Assembly (NCBI GenBank): GCA_028279875.1
Contig: JANQMU010000034.1
Span: 1-64,000 of the forward strand
Origin: Rhizobiaceae bacterium
Lineage (GTDB): Bacteria > Pseudomonadota > Alphaproteobacteria > Rhizobiales > Rhizobiaceae
Direction of reading: 5' to 3'
DNA: 64,000 nt
The position numbers and the translations under genes are program-made. This document shows, one piece after another, positions 16,682 through 24,907 of the stretch (its first letter is position 1; every line of letters starts with the position of its first letter). Under the pieces are notes generated by a model. The model made no database searches. It was not told the origin of the DNA and saw only the letters and a list, made by a program, of their open reading frames with translations.

Positions 16682-17587
16682 TCAATTTCGAGCGGTTGTC
16701 ATAGAAGGATATAAAGATGTCTTTATATCCCATGAGCCACGATCTTCAAGCCATTCCGACGTTTTTTTCAGTCCGCCGAACGCAAAGACGTGAATCTGGC
16801 GTATCGGCGTGGTTTTGCTGTCCAGCACATGCTGCTCTATCGGCCCGACAACGGTTTCGGGGGAATGCGATGTGGCAAGTGTTGTCAGCGACAGCGCGTT
16901 TTTCTTCAAAAATGAGATGGAATTGCCGACGCCGCACATCGCCGCATATTTGATCAGCGTGGTGATCTTGGCGGGGCCGGCGACGCCCAGATGAACGGGC
17001 AGGTCGATGCCCTGTTGCTTCAGCCCGTCGGCCCAGGCGATGAATTTCCTGGCGTCGAACCCGAACTGGGTGACGATCCGCAATTGTGCGTCGCTGCGCT
17101 CGGCAAAGCTTTTCTTGAGGCGCAGGGCCTGCAGGGCAACCTCCTCCGAGAATTCCGGGCTGCCCTCGGGATGGCCGGCGACGCCGATTCTGTCGATGCC
17201 GTATTTGTCGAAAAACCCGGTTTCCAGGACCTCCATTGTGGAGGAGAAATCACCAGCCTGCCGCTCCAGGCCGCCGCCGATGACCAGGACGTTTTTGATG
17301 CCGGCTTCTTCGCTCATCATCTTGATGCGCTCTTCGAGCGCGGCCCGGGTGGTCAGGCGGCGGGAGGCGAAATGCGGCACCGGTTCATAGCCCATGGCGC
17401 GCAGGCTTTTGGCGGCATCCACCAGCTTTCGACTGGGATCGGTGCCGATATCGGTGATGTAGACGTCCGTGCCCTGCGGAAACAGGTCCGGCAGGTCGGT
17501 CGATTCGATCGCCTGGCGCGGTGCCACTTCGATCGAAGCGGCAATCCTATCCGGCCGGGGAGACTGCATTTCCACCACCGTCGTCAT
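16682..17587 (-). CDS. Methylenetetrahydrofolate reductase (MTHFR family)
   Basis: 301 residues from the ATG at 17587 (MTTVVEMQSPRP); GGAAGG lies just upstream. It is a flavin TIM barrel of the MetF superfamily, with DVYITDIGTDP, the PHFASRRLTTRAALEERI substrate segment, NVLVIGGGLERQAGDF and the VTQFGFDARKFIAWADGL block. Placed upstream of the methyl-THF:corrinoid methyltransferase, it probably runs in the oxidative direction, turning methyl-THF into methylene-THF. Its start overlaps the upstream gene by 41 bases. Its last codons contain the 24-bp palindrome at 16707-16730. Confidence 0.87.
   Translation of the reverse strand: MTTVVEMQSPRPDRIAASIEVAPRQAIESTDLPDLFPQGTDVYITDIGTDPSRKLVDAAKSLRAMGYEPVPHFASRRLTTRAALEERIKMMSEEAGIKNVLVIGGGLERQAGDFSSTMEVLETGFFDKYGIDRIGVAGHPEGSPEFSEEVALQALRLKKSFAERSDAQLRIVTQFGFDARKFIAWADGLKQQGIDLPVHLGVAGPAKITTLIKYAAMCGVGNSISFLKKNALSLTTLATSHSPETVVGPIEQHVLDSKTTPIRQIHVFAFGGLKKTSEWLEDRGSWDIKTSLYPSMTTARN
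16707..16730. promoter_or_regulatory. 24-bp palindrome (copy 1), candidate regulator operator inside MTHFR 3' end
   Basis: GGATATAAAGA and TCTTTATATCC are perfect 11-base inverted arms around a central TG. The site lies inside the last codons of the MTHFR gene (encoding ...DIKTSLYPS...) and 35 bases before the methyltransferase ATG at 16671. A near-identical copy occurs upstream of bmt at 24908-24931. AT-rich palindromes of this shape are typical of ArsR-family regulators of the methionine/S-adenosylmethionine cycle (SahR-like); that assignment is inference. Confidence 0.65.
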
Positions 17588-17882
17588 TGGCCCTTCCTTC
17601 CGATTGCACCAGGCGCTTGAGATGGTCGCCGGTATATTTGTTCTCGATTGCCGCCACGGCCTTGTCCGCCTCGGCTTCAAGGTCATCGGACACTGTTTCA
17701 GGCGTGCCGCGCCGCCATTCTGCAAGATAGTCATCGGTCTCATGCGCGCCCGAACGCATCGCGCACATGTCGATGGCCTCGGTGAAGCGCAGCGACAATT
17801 CGCGCTTGGCTGTCTTGCGCCCTTTTTTGACGATGATCTGGGCGGGGATGTCCCGCCAATATACGGTAATCAGATCAGCCAT
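17547..17882 (-). CDS. 'Virulence factor' family protein (alphaproteobacterial, with MTHFR)
   Basis: 111 residues with N-terminal MADLITVYWRDIPAQIIVKKG and a basic GRKTAKREL segment, matching the family named 'virulence factor' in domain databases. That name rests on weak evidence. It is found mostly in alphaproteobacteria beside MTHFR and MttB-type genes, so a role in one-carbon or corrinoid chemistry is more likely. Its stop lies 41 bases inside the MTHFR gene, implying translational coupling. Start ATG at 17882 follows GAGGAGACCGTAA. Confidence 0.75.
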   Translation of the reverse strand: MADLITVYWRDIPAQIIVKKGRKTAKRELSLRFTEAIDMCAMRSGAHETDDYLAEWRRGTPETVSDDLEAEADKAVAAIENKYTGDHLKRLVQSEGRANDDGGGNAVSPAG

Positions 17883-18090
17883 TTACGGTCTCCTCGGCGG
17901 GTACAATGATGACAATCGGCCACACTGGCTTGCTGCGCGGCGACGCGCAACAGGCTTAAAAACGACGCGGCTCCGGAAATCTTTTTCGCCGGCGCCATTG
18001 TGCCAGATACGCTGCCGGAGCGGTGGGTTCAAGCGCTATCAACAGATGTTGCAATCGCGGCTTGATCGGTTGCGCGAGCGGCCATGGCCG

Positions 18091-18960
18091 TCAGGAGGAT
18101 GCCGCGTCCATCAGCCATTCAATGGTCTGGTAATGACAGTCTCGATGGCTGCTGTTGAAACTCCAGGCCATCGTTTGAGCGATTGTCCAGCCGAGGGCGC
18201 GCTGGCGGTCCAGCGGCAGTTCCGCGGTCAGGCGATCGAGCCTGTACATCGTGTTGGCGCGGGAATGCCCGAATTCCATGCTGCGGACGATCGGCGCTAC
18301 GGAAAACTCGCGTTCACCCCGCAGCGGTTTCGGGTCGATCGCCAGCCAGGGCCGTCGTTCCGCGGCGATGATATTGTGTCCGTGCAGGTCCTGATGGAGC
18401 AGCACCGCGTCGCCCTGCGTGTCCTTCAGGTCCGACAGGTAACCATGGGCAGCATCGACCAGATACTCTCGGCAGGGTTTTCCGGCGTCCTCCCAGTCGC
18501 GATACAAACTTGATGCCCAGGCGGCAGCTTCGTCACGGAGCGTCCGGAAGGGCTGTCCGACCGGTTTCCACAGGCGGGGCAAAAGATCAATCACCACGCC
18601 AATCGGGTCGGGGTGGCCGGCATCCGACAGGTGGGTGCCGGGGCAGCAATGTTCCAGCAGCAACGCATGGGCCGCGCCATCATGGGCAAGGATGTTGATG
18701 GCACCGTCGCCGTTCCACACGCGCAGCGCATCGGCCTCGAGCGCGCATTCGGCGTGCGGCCACTGGACCTTCAGCATATGCCGCTGTCCGTTCCGGGTGA
18801 CGGGCACCACAAGGGAGACGTTGCCGGCCGCGCCGTCCCAATCGGGAGCGAGGCTCCATTTTTCGCACAGGGTTCGAAGGCGGTCCGGCAGTTCATCAAG
18901 CCATCGTGCGCCCGAAGCATGGCCGCGCAACCACAGGAGACTGTCGGGAATGATCAACGA
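18091..18960 (-). CDS. Aminoglycoside/hydroxyurea phosphotransferase-like kinase, APH(6) family
   Basis: About 289 residues. No ATG fits; the TTG at 18960 (GAGG 10 bases upstream) is the best start, because upstream residues of the open frame overlap the exoD gene. The kinase-like fold shows the catalytic loop LLHQDLHGHNII and the metal-binding AIDPKP, both diagnostic of the APH_6_hur family, which includes streptomycin 6-phosphotransferase. Whether it confers resistance is unknown. It interrupts the corrinoid module without obvious relation to it. Confidence 0.8.
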   Translation of the reverse strand, partial: SLIIPDSLLWLRGHASGARWLDELPDRLRTLCEKWSLAPDWDGAAGNVSLVVPVTRNGQRHMLKVQWPHAECALEADALRVWNGDGAINILAHDGAAHALLLEHCCPGTHLSDAGHPDPIGVVIDLLPRLWKPVGQPFRTLRDEAAAWASSLYRDWEDAGKPCREYLVDAAHGYLSDLKDTQGDAVLLHQDLHGHNIIAAERRPWLAIDPKPLRGEREFSVAPIVRSMEFGHSRANTMYRLDRLTAELPLDRQRALGWTIAQTMAWSFNSSHRDCHYQTIEWLMDAASS

Positions 18961-18986
18961 CGTGAGACCTCGATTGCGCCGGGCTT

Positions 18987-19676
18987 TTACACGACCGAGG
19001 TGAAAAGCGCCGTGGTCAAAAGGGCGATCAACCCGAAGATCAGGATGGCGATCATGCCAACGATCGAACCGATGGCAAGGCAATTGCCGTCCCGTTCGGT
19101 CTGTGCCAGGCCGATCATGGCGATGGCAAAGGCCGGAAGCCAGTTGCCGAACGGTATGGGGACGACCACGACCAGCGCCAGGACCAGGGTGTAGATGCCG
19201 AACAGACGCTCGACAAACGGATTGGAAAGGGGCCAGTTTCTGGGCCTGACCCACGCTTCCATCCACTTCAGCCACGGATCGGCCCGGCGCACGATCTTGA
19301 CCAGTGTCCGCTTTTCAAGTGCATAATTGGCCAGCCGTTCCGGCAGCCAGATCTTGTTTCGGCCGGCGACGATCTGCCAGGCAATAAACACCAGCGGCAG
19401 CCCCAGGATAAGGGTTGCGCCGGGCGGCAGCGGGATCAGGTTGGGAATGGAGAAAACCAGCAGAAAGGCGCCAAAGGACCGCTCGTCGAGCGCCTCGGCG
19501 ATATCGCGAAGCGTGACCCGGCCCCTGGCCTCGTCGGCCAGTTTCTTCAGAAGGTCCGACAGGCTCTCCGGATGTTGATCATGATCGGCCGAAATGCCCG
19601 GAACCGAGCCGGCGGCTGGAATGTCATTCACAAATGTTTTCCCACTCCCGGCCGCCCCATCGGATTCATCGGTCAT
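18987..19676 (-). CDS. ExoD family exopolysaccharide synthesis protein
   Basis: 229 residues. A ~40-residue polar N-terminus is followed by an ExoD domain (LSDLLKKLADEARGRVTLRDIAEALDERSFGAFLLVFSIP; LIPLPPGATLILGLPLVFIAWQ) and several membrane helices, ending in a hydrophobic C-terminal pair. In Sinorhizobium meliloti exoD mutants are altered in exopolysaccharide and alkaline tolerance; the biochemical role is unresolved. It lies 26 bases upstream of the APH-like gene and may be co-transcribed with it. Confidence 0.85.
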   Translation of the reverse strand: MTDESDGAAGSGKTFVNDIPAAGSVPGISADHDQHPESLSDLLKKLADEARGRVTLRDIAEALDERSFGAFLLVFSIPNLIPLPPGATLILGLPLVFIAWQIVAGRNKIWLPERLANYALEKRTLVKIVRRADPWLKWMEAWVRPRNWPLSNPFVERLFGIYTLVLALVVVVPIPFGNWLPAFAIAMIGLAQTERDGNCLAIGSIVGMIAILIFGLIALLTTALFTSVV

Positions 19677-19828
19677 TGCGGCCCCAGCATCTTCTTATCA
19701 GCCAAATGCTAACATAATAAGACGCAGCGCGGTCGATTTCGGCTGCGACAGCCTATCTGGTGGGTCACGGCGCGTTTCACAAGGGTGTCATCGCTTTCCG
19801 CGATCAAGCGACCGCGGATCGGCCCGGC

Positions 19829-20440
19829 TCATGCTTCCTGCAGCGCGGTTTCAAGGCCGCCATAGCCGGTAAATCGATATTCATATTTCAGATCAAGGAA
19901 CTGGGCTGCTTTCTTCGCCTTTTTTTGAAGTTCCGGATCCTCCTGCTGGGACAGGTAGATGAGTTTCCTGTAATTGCCGAAATACATATCGCGCAATTCG
20001 GGATGTTTGCGCAGGCCGAGCGGTTCGACCACGAAAGCGTCGAACTGGCGGGCCAGAAAATCCGTCAGGAAAAACGCATCGAGATCGTCCTCCCACCCGG
20101 CAAACCGGTCATTGCCGGCAAAAAAGGAATAGCAATGGGGCCCGGCAATCCGTTCGACGCCTTCTTCGCGGCATACTTTGTCCAGTTCGCCGCCGGTGCC
20201 GCATTCGGCATAGGCCACGTAGATCCGCTCAAACCCCTCCGCGCGGGCCTGGTGAATAGCCTTGCGCACGCCGGGTGCGATGCGCTCGGGGTGATTGTGC
20301 CAGATCGCCGGCAGGCAGGTCAGGTCGACATGATGCAGGCGCGCGGCCTCGCACACCGCCCGGATTTCCCGTGCGAGTGCGCCGCAGCCGATCACGCGGA
20401 TCGGCGAGACCGTCGTTGCCCTGCCTGGCTTTGCGTCCAT
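19829..20440 (-). CDS. DUF1638 domain-containing protein
   Basis: 203 residues from the ATG at 20440. It has the DUF1638 pattern: VIGCGALAREIRAV near the N-terminus, DLTCLPAIWHNHPERIAPGV, YVAYAECGTGGELD and GPHCYSFFAGNDRF. The conserved Cys and His residues in these blocks look like a metal or corrinoid site. The family occurs in clusters with MttB/MtgB-type methyltransferases and corrinoid proteins in bacteria and methanogens, but has no established activity. Here it lies 48 bp downstream of the corrinoid protein and is almost certainly co-transcribed with it. Confidence 0.82.
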   Translation of the reverse strand: MDAKPGRATTVSPIRVIGCGALAREIRAVCEAARLHHVDLTCLPAIWHNHPERIAPGVRKAIHQARAEGFERIYVAYAECGTGGELDKVCREEGVERIAGPHCYSFFAGNDRFAGWEDDLDAFFLTDFLARQFDAFVVEPLGLRKHPELRDMYFGNYRKLIYLSQQEDPELQKKAKKAAQFLDLKYEYRFTGYGGLETALQEA

Positions 20441-20488
20441 GGTTTCGCGTTCCGCTGGAGCCCCATGGTGGTCAAAAACCACCACGAG

Positions 20489-21193
20489 CTAGCTCGCATT
20501 GGCGAGCGAATTGTGCCGGCGCGCCATGAATTCCTTGGCCGTCTCGACCGCGACCGCGGCATCGCGGCAATAGGCGTCGGCGCCGACAGCCATGCCGAAT
20601 TCCTCATTCAGCGGCGCGCCGCCGACCAGGACCACATGGTCGTCGCGGATGCCCTTTTCCTTCATCGTGTCGATGACGACTTTCATATAGGGCATGGTGG
20701 TGGTCAGCAGGGCGGACATGCCGACAATATCGGGCTGATGTTCCTCGATAGCTTCGAGATAGTTCTCGACCGGATTGTTGATGCCGATGTCGATGACATC
20801 GAAACCGGCGCCTTCCATCATCATGCCGACGAGGTTCTTGCCGATATCGTGAATATCGCCCTTGACCGTCCCTATCACCATTTTGCCGAGCTTGGGGGCG
20901 CCTGTTTCGGCAAGCAGCGGGCGCAGGATCGCCATGCCGCCCTTCATCGCATTGGCCGAGAGCAGCACTTCGGGCACGAACAGAATCCCGTCGCGAAAAT
21001 CCTCGCCGACAATGCGCATACCCTCGACCAGTGCCTTGGTCAGCACGTCATAGGGCATCCAGTCGCGGCTCAGCAGGATTTCGGTTCCTTCCTCGATCTC
21101 TTCCTTCAGCCCGTCATAGAGGTCATCATGCATTTGCTGCACAAGTTCATCGTCGGACAGTTCGGACAGAATAATTTCGTCGTCGTCGGACAT
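20489..21193 (-). CDS. Methyltransferase cognate corrinoid protein (MtbC/MttC-like)
   Basis: 234 residues from the ATG at 21193 (GAGG at 8 bases). A helical cap domain spans about residues 10-95. The B12-binding domain from ~100 carries the base-off cobalt ligand motif GDIHDIG (His115) and the SALLTTTM and VLVGGAPL loops. It shuttles methyl groups between the MttB-family enzyme and the pterin methyltransferase. The N-terminus is strikingly acidic: 16 Asp/Glu against one Lys in the first 38 residues. The upstream spacer is shared with the divergent mttB-type gene. Confidence 0.9.
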   Translation of the reverse strand: MSDDDEIILSELSDDELVQQMHDDLYDGLKEEIEEGTEILLSRDWMPYDVLTKALVEGMRIVGEDFRDGILFVPEVLLSANAMKGGMAILRPLLAETGAPKLGKMVIGTVKGDIHDIGKNLVGMMMEGAGFDVIDIGINNPVENYLEAIEEHQPDIVGMSALLTTTMPYMKVVIDTMKEKGIRDDHVVLVGGAPLNEEFGMAVGADAYCRDAAVAVETAKEFMARRHNSLANAS

Positions 21194-21497
21194 CGGCAGT
21201 ACCTCGATGCTAGCAATGGCCCCGCTTTCATGCGGTGATGGTTTCACTTTTGAACCATGTAACTCCTTACATTAACAAGTCTTATTCCGAAAGTTACAAA
21301 AAGGGACATATCAAAAACGACGCCCGCCAATCTGAAAAACGACGGACCTTGGCCGCAGCGGGGCGCCGGGACGCTGTCGCCTTCGCGTCACCGCTTGGCG
21401 TTTAAAGAAAAAATAGCCCATTCCGGTTGGTCTAGGTTGTGGCGGGCACAGCAGAAAACGACCTGCAATCGGCGGGTCAGTGCAAGAGGTTTGTGAC
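21194..21497. promoter_or_regulatory. Divergent control region between corrinoid protein and mttB genes
   Basis: 304 bases, AT-richer than the surroundings. It includes a perfect inverted repeat ATGTAA-CTCC-TTACAT at 21257-21272, 64 bases upstream of the corrinoid-protein ATG, which may be an operator. The 24-bp palindrome seen at 16707 and 24908 is absent here, so this divergent pair is probably controlled differently. No gene was recognised. Confidence 0.5.
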
Positions 21498-23069
21498 ATG
21501 GCAAGGGATGAAGGCAAGGCCGGACGCGCGGGCGGACGGCGCGGTCGCGGCGGTGCCGGCGGCGCGGCAGCGCGGCGTGCGTCGAGAAGCGGCGGCGGCC
21601 CCGGTCCGCAGCAATCCTATATCAAGCGCAGGATCCGCGAATACGAAGTGCTGGACGAGGAAGGCCTGTCCCTGATCGAGGCCAATGCCGACCGCGTGCT
21701 GGAAGAGGTGGGGATCGAGTTTCGCGACGACCAGGAGGCCCTGGATCTGTGGCGCGAGGCCGGGGCTGACGTCAGGGGCGAGCGTGTGCATTTTCCCCAA
21801 GGTCTGTGCCGTTCGCTGCTGAAATCCGCGCCGCCGGTCTTTACCCAGCATGCGCGCAATCCAGAGCGTTCGGTCCAGATCGGCGGCAAGGCGACGGTTT
21901 TCGCGCCGGTCTACGGTCCGCCCTTCGTGCGCGATCTGGAGGGCGAGCGGCGCTATGCGACCATCGAGGACTTCGAGAATTTAGTCAAACTGGCCTATCT
22001 CGCGCCGTCCATGCACCATTCCGGCGGAACCGTCTGCGAACCGGTCGACATCCCGGTCAACAAGCGGCATCTCGATATGGTCCATGCCCATATGCGGCTG
22101 TCGGACAAGCCCTTCATGGGATCGGTGACGGCGCCGGAGCGGGCGCAGGACACGATCGATATGTGCAAGATCCTGTTCGGCGAAGACTTTGTCGACAAGA
22201 ATTGCGTCGTCATCAATCTGATCAACGCGAACTCGCCGATGGTGTTCGACGAAACCATGCTGGGGGCGGCCAAGGTCTATGCGCGAAACAACCAGGCCTG
22301 CATCGTTTCGCCCTTCATCCTGGCCGGGGCGATGAGCCCGGTCACGGTGACCGGGACGCTGACCCAGATCCTCACCGAAGTCCTGGCCGGGGCGGCCTTT
22401 ACCCAGCTTGTCCGGCCGGGCGCGCCGGTTCTGTTCGGCACGTTCGCCGCCTCCATCTCGGTGCAGTCGGGCGCGCCGACCTTCGGTACGCCGGAACCGT
22501 CCCTGGTCTCCTATGGCGCCGCCCAGCTTGCCAGGCGGCTGGGCCTGCCGTTCCGCACCGGCGGTTCGCTGTGCGGTTCCAAGGTGCCGGACGCGCAGGC
22601 CGCGCAGGAAAGCAGCAACACCTTGAACGCAACGCTGCTGGCCGGCACGAATTTCGCCCTGCATGCGGCCGGCTGGATGGAGGGCGGCCTGGTGTCTTCC
22701 TATGAAAAATTCATGATCGATGTGGATCAGCTCGGCATGATGCAGAGATTTGCCGAAGGCGTTGACCTCTCAGCGGACGCCCAGGCGCTGGACGCGATCC
22801 GAGAGGTCGGTCCGGGAAGCCATTATCTCGGATGCGCCCACACCCAGGCGCATTTCCAGACGGCCTTCTACCGGTCGCTGCTCGCCGACAACAACTCCTA
22901 TGAGCAATGGCAGATGGAAGGGGAGAAGCGGATCGAAACCCGCGCCAACGATCTGTGCCGGAACTGGCTGCAATCCTATGAGGCGCCGCCGCTCGATGCG
23001 GGGATCGCTGACGGGCTTGCCGAATTCATCGCCCAGAGGAAAGGCTCGATGCCCGACGCCTTTACCTGA
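21498..23069 (+). CDS. MttB superfamily (trimethylamine methyltransferase family) methyltransferase, non-pyrrolysine
   Basis: 523 residues from the ATG at 21498 (AGAGG 8 bases upstream). Residues 1-35 are a Gly/Arg-rich extension (KAGRAGGRRGRGG). The TIM-barrel MttB domain starts near residue 45 (LDEEGLSLIEANADRVLEEVGIEF) and continues through HHSGGTVCEP, NLINANSPMVFDETM, GTFAASISVQSGAPTFGTPEPSL and the C-terminal AHTQAHFQTAFYRSLLADN. There is no in-frame amber codon, so it belongs to the pyrrolysine-free branch, which demethylates quaternary amines such as glycine betaine, proline betaine or carnitine. It probably loads methyl groups onto the divergently encoded corrinoid protein; the substrate is not determined. 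Confidence 0.9.
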   Translation: MARDEGKAGRAGGRRGRGGAGGAAARRASRSGGGPGPQQSYIKRRIREYEVLDEEGLSLIEANADRVLEEVGIEFRDDQEALDLWREAGADVRGERVHFPQGLCRSLLKSAPPVFTQHARNPERSVQIGGKATVFAPVYGPPFVRDLEGERRYATIEDFENLVKLAYLAPSMHHSGGTVCEPVDIPVNKRHLDMVHAHMRLSDKPFMGSVTAPERAQDTIDMCKILFGEDFVDKNCVVINLINANSPMVFDETMLGAAKVYARNNQACIVSPFILAGAMSPVTVTGTLTQILTEVLAGAAFTQLVRPGAPVLFGTFAASISVQSGAPTFGTPEPSLVSYGAAQLARRLGLPFRTGGSLCGSKVPDAQAAQESSNTLNATLLAGTNFALHAAGWMEGGLVSSYEKFMIDVDQLGMMQRFAEGVDLSADAQALDAIREVGPGSHYLGCAHTQAHFQTAFYRSLLADNNSYEQWQMEGEKRIETRANDLCRNWLQSYEAPPLDAGIADGLAEFIAQRKGSMPDAFT

Positions 23070-23145
23070 AAGAAGCCCGAGGACGGCCGGGCAAAAGTGG
23101 CCGGTATCATCCACCGGGAAGTGTGGCGGTCCGCCGCCGATAGGG

Positions 23146-23841
23146 ATGAGTGATGTCGGGACCGATGACGGGCTCTACGGGCAGCTCGACACGGTTCTTC
23201 GCCGCAGCGGCCTTCGCGCCCGCGGTGGCGTCAGGTTCGGCCGGACAGGACCCGTTGCAAAGGGCTGCAGACTTCAATGTGTCGTGCTGGTTGGCCATGT
23301 CGGATCATCCCATTGGCCGCATTTCGAGCCGTTTCTTGCCGGCTATGATGGCCCGGATCCGCTGGATGCCTGGTCGAAACAGGTGATCGACCCGGTCGCG
23401 GCCGCCTTTTGCGGCGTCGCGCTCTACCCTTTCGAAAAACCCTGGTGGCCTTTCCAGCGCTGGATCGGCTGGAGCGAAGGCCTCAAGGCGTCGCCGCTCG
23501 GTATCCTGATTCATCCTGAATTCGGCCTGTGGCACGGCTATCGCGCCGCGCTGGGATTTGATGTGCCTGTCAAAATGCCAAAGCCGACATCGTCGCCTCA
23601 CCCGTGTGACAGTTGCGAAGACCGGCCGTGCATCGCCGCCTGTCCGGCCGGTGCGCTGGCCGGAGGATGTTTCGAGGTCGATCCATGCCGTACCTATCTG
23701 GCCGGTGAGCCGGACGGCGATGGATGCATGGCCGGAGGCTGCGCATCGCGCAACGTCTGTCCCGTCGGTGAACGGTATCGCTATGACCAGGCACAGTTGC
23801 GCTTCCACATGGCGGCGCTGACGCTGCCGAATGCAGGCTGA
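23146..23841 (+). CDS. 4Fe-4S cluster protein of the demethylation module
   Basis: 231 residues from the ATG at 23146, 76 bp after the MttB-type gene. The first ~145 residues lack recognisable motifs apart from conserved Trp/Pro-rich stretches (PFEKPWWPFQRWIGWSEG). The C-terminal ~80 residues hold Cys clusters CDSCEDRPCIAACP and CMAGGCASRNVCP, consistent with one or two [4Fe-4S] clusters. Similar ferredoxin-like proteins sit beside MttB genes in other alphaproteobacteria. A redox role, for example supplying electrons to the corrinoid activator, is plausible but unproven. It ends 5 bases from the convergent bmt gene. Confidence 0.7.
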   Translation: MSDVGTDDGLYGQLDTVLRRSGLRARGGVRFGRTGPVAKGCRLQCVVLVGHVGSSHWPHFEPFLAGYDGPDPLDAWSKQVIDPVAAAFCGVALYPFEKPWWPFQRWIGWSEGLKASPLGILIHPEFGLWHGYRAALGFDVPVKMPKPTSSPHPCDSCEDRPCIAACPAGALAGGCFEVDPCRTYLAGEPDGDGCMAGGCASRNVCPVGERYRYDQAQLRFHMAALTLPNAG

Positions 23842-23846
23842 TCAGA

Positions 23847-24875
23847 TTAGGCGCGTCGGCGGCTACGGCGTTCGCGGCGGGGTGCGTCGCTGCCGGAATC
23901 AGCGGTCTTGTTGCGCATCGGACCGATCTTTTCGATGATATCCTCGATCGACGGCCGCGACGCCGCTTGATGCGTGTCGATGGCCTCGCGCATGGCCCGC
24001 AGGTGATCACAGGACGTGCCGCAGCAGCCACCGATGATCGTTGCGCCGGCATCGATGGCGAGGCGGGCATATTCGGCCATCAGCGGCGGGGTGCCGGAAT
24101 AATGGATCTCCGAACCGCGAAATTCGGGTATGCCGCAATTGCCCTTGACGATGACCGTGCTGTTCGGGTCGGCACCGCTGATGTCGAGAAGTGATGCCAG
24201 AATGTCCGATGCACCGACGCCGCAATTGGCGCCGACCGCGACCGGCGGTTGTGCAATATCCGCGGTCACGCCGTGGATGTCTTTCGGGTGGAGGCCCATC
24301 ATGGACTTGCCGGCGGTGTCGAACGAACCGGTATAGGTAAAGGGCATGTCGCATGCGGTGGCCGCTTCCGCGGCAGCCCGGATCTCGTCGGGAGCCGACA
24401 TGGTCTCGATCCAGGCAATGTCGGCGCCGCCGGCCTTCAGACCCTCGATCTGCTCGGTAAAGGCCGCCACGGCGCCTTCATAGGTGAGCGCGCCGAGCGG
24501 CACCAGCAATTCGCCGGTCGGCCCGACCGAACCGGCCACGATGATGGGCCGGTCGCATTTGTCCGCCACGCCCCTGGCGATTTCCGCCGCCTTTTTGTTG
24601 AGTTCGAAAACACGGTTCTCGGCATTGTGAAGCTTCAGCCGATGCCGGGTTCCGCCGAACGAATTGGTCAAAATGATATCTGAGCCCGCATCGACGAAAT
24701 CCTGATGCAGCTTGACGATCTTTTCGGGCTGGTCCGCATTCCACAGCTCCGGCGCTTCTCCGGATTCCAGCCCCATGGCAAACAGGTTGGTTCCCGTCGC
24801 GCCGTCGGCAAGCAACACGCCCTTCTGGGCGATCAGTCGGGACAGCGGATTGTCTGCATTCGGCGAATGGCTCAT
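23847..24875 (-). CDS. bmt: Betaine-homocysteine S-methyltransferase
   Basis: 342 residues, a Zn-dependent homocysteine methyltransferase barrel. It shows LLADGATGTNLFAMGL at the N-terminus, ILTNSFGGTRHRL, AGSVGPTGELL, and the zinc ligands in GANCGVG and GGCCGTS. The closest match is the alphaproteobacterial Bmt family, which moves a methyl group from glycine betaine to homocysteine, giving dimethylglycine and methionine. The C-terminus ends in an Arg-rich tail (RRERRSRRRA). A 24-bp palindrome lies 33 bases upstream of the ATG, consistent with control by methionine-cycle status. Confidence 0.9.
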   Translation of the reverse strand: MSHSPNADNPLSRLIAQKGVLLADGATGTNLFAMGLESGEAPELWNADQPEKIVKLHQDFVDAGSDIILTNSFGGTRHRLKLHNAENRVFELNKKAAEIARGVADKCDRPIIVAGSVGPTGELLVPLGALTYEGAVAAFTEQIEGLKAGGADIAWIETMSAPDEIRAAAEAATACDMPFTYTGSFDTAGKSMMGLHPKDIHGVTADIAQPPVAVGANCGVGASDILASLLDISGADPNSTVIVKGNCGIPEFRGSEIHYSGTPPLMAEYARLAIDAGATIIGGCCGTSCDHLRAMREAIDTHQAASRPSIEDIIEKIGPMRNKTADSGSDAPRRERRSRRRA

Positions 24876-24907
24876 CGAAAGGTCCTGAAAATGATATGTC
24901 AGTATTT

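Noticed and set aside
21498-23069. Possible pyrrolysine-containing MttB
   Set aside because: The frame has no internal amber codon and reads through the whole family length, so it belongs to the non-Pyl branch.
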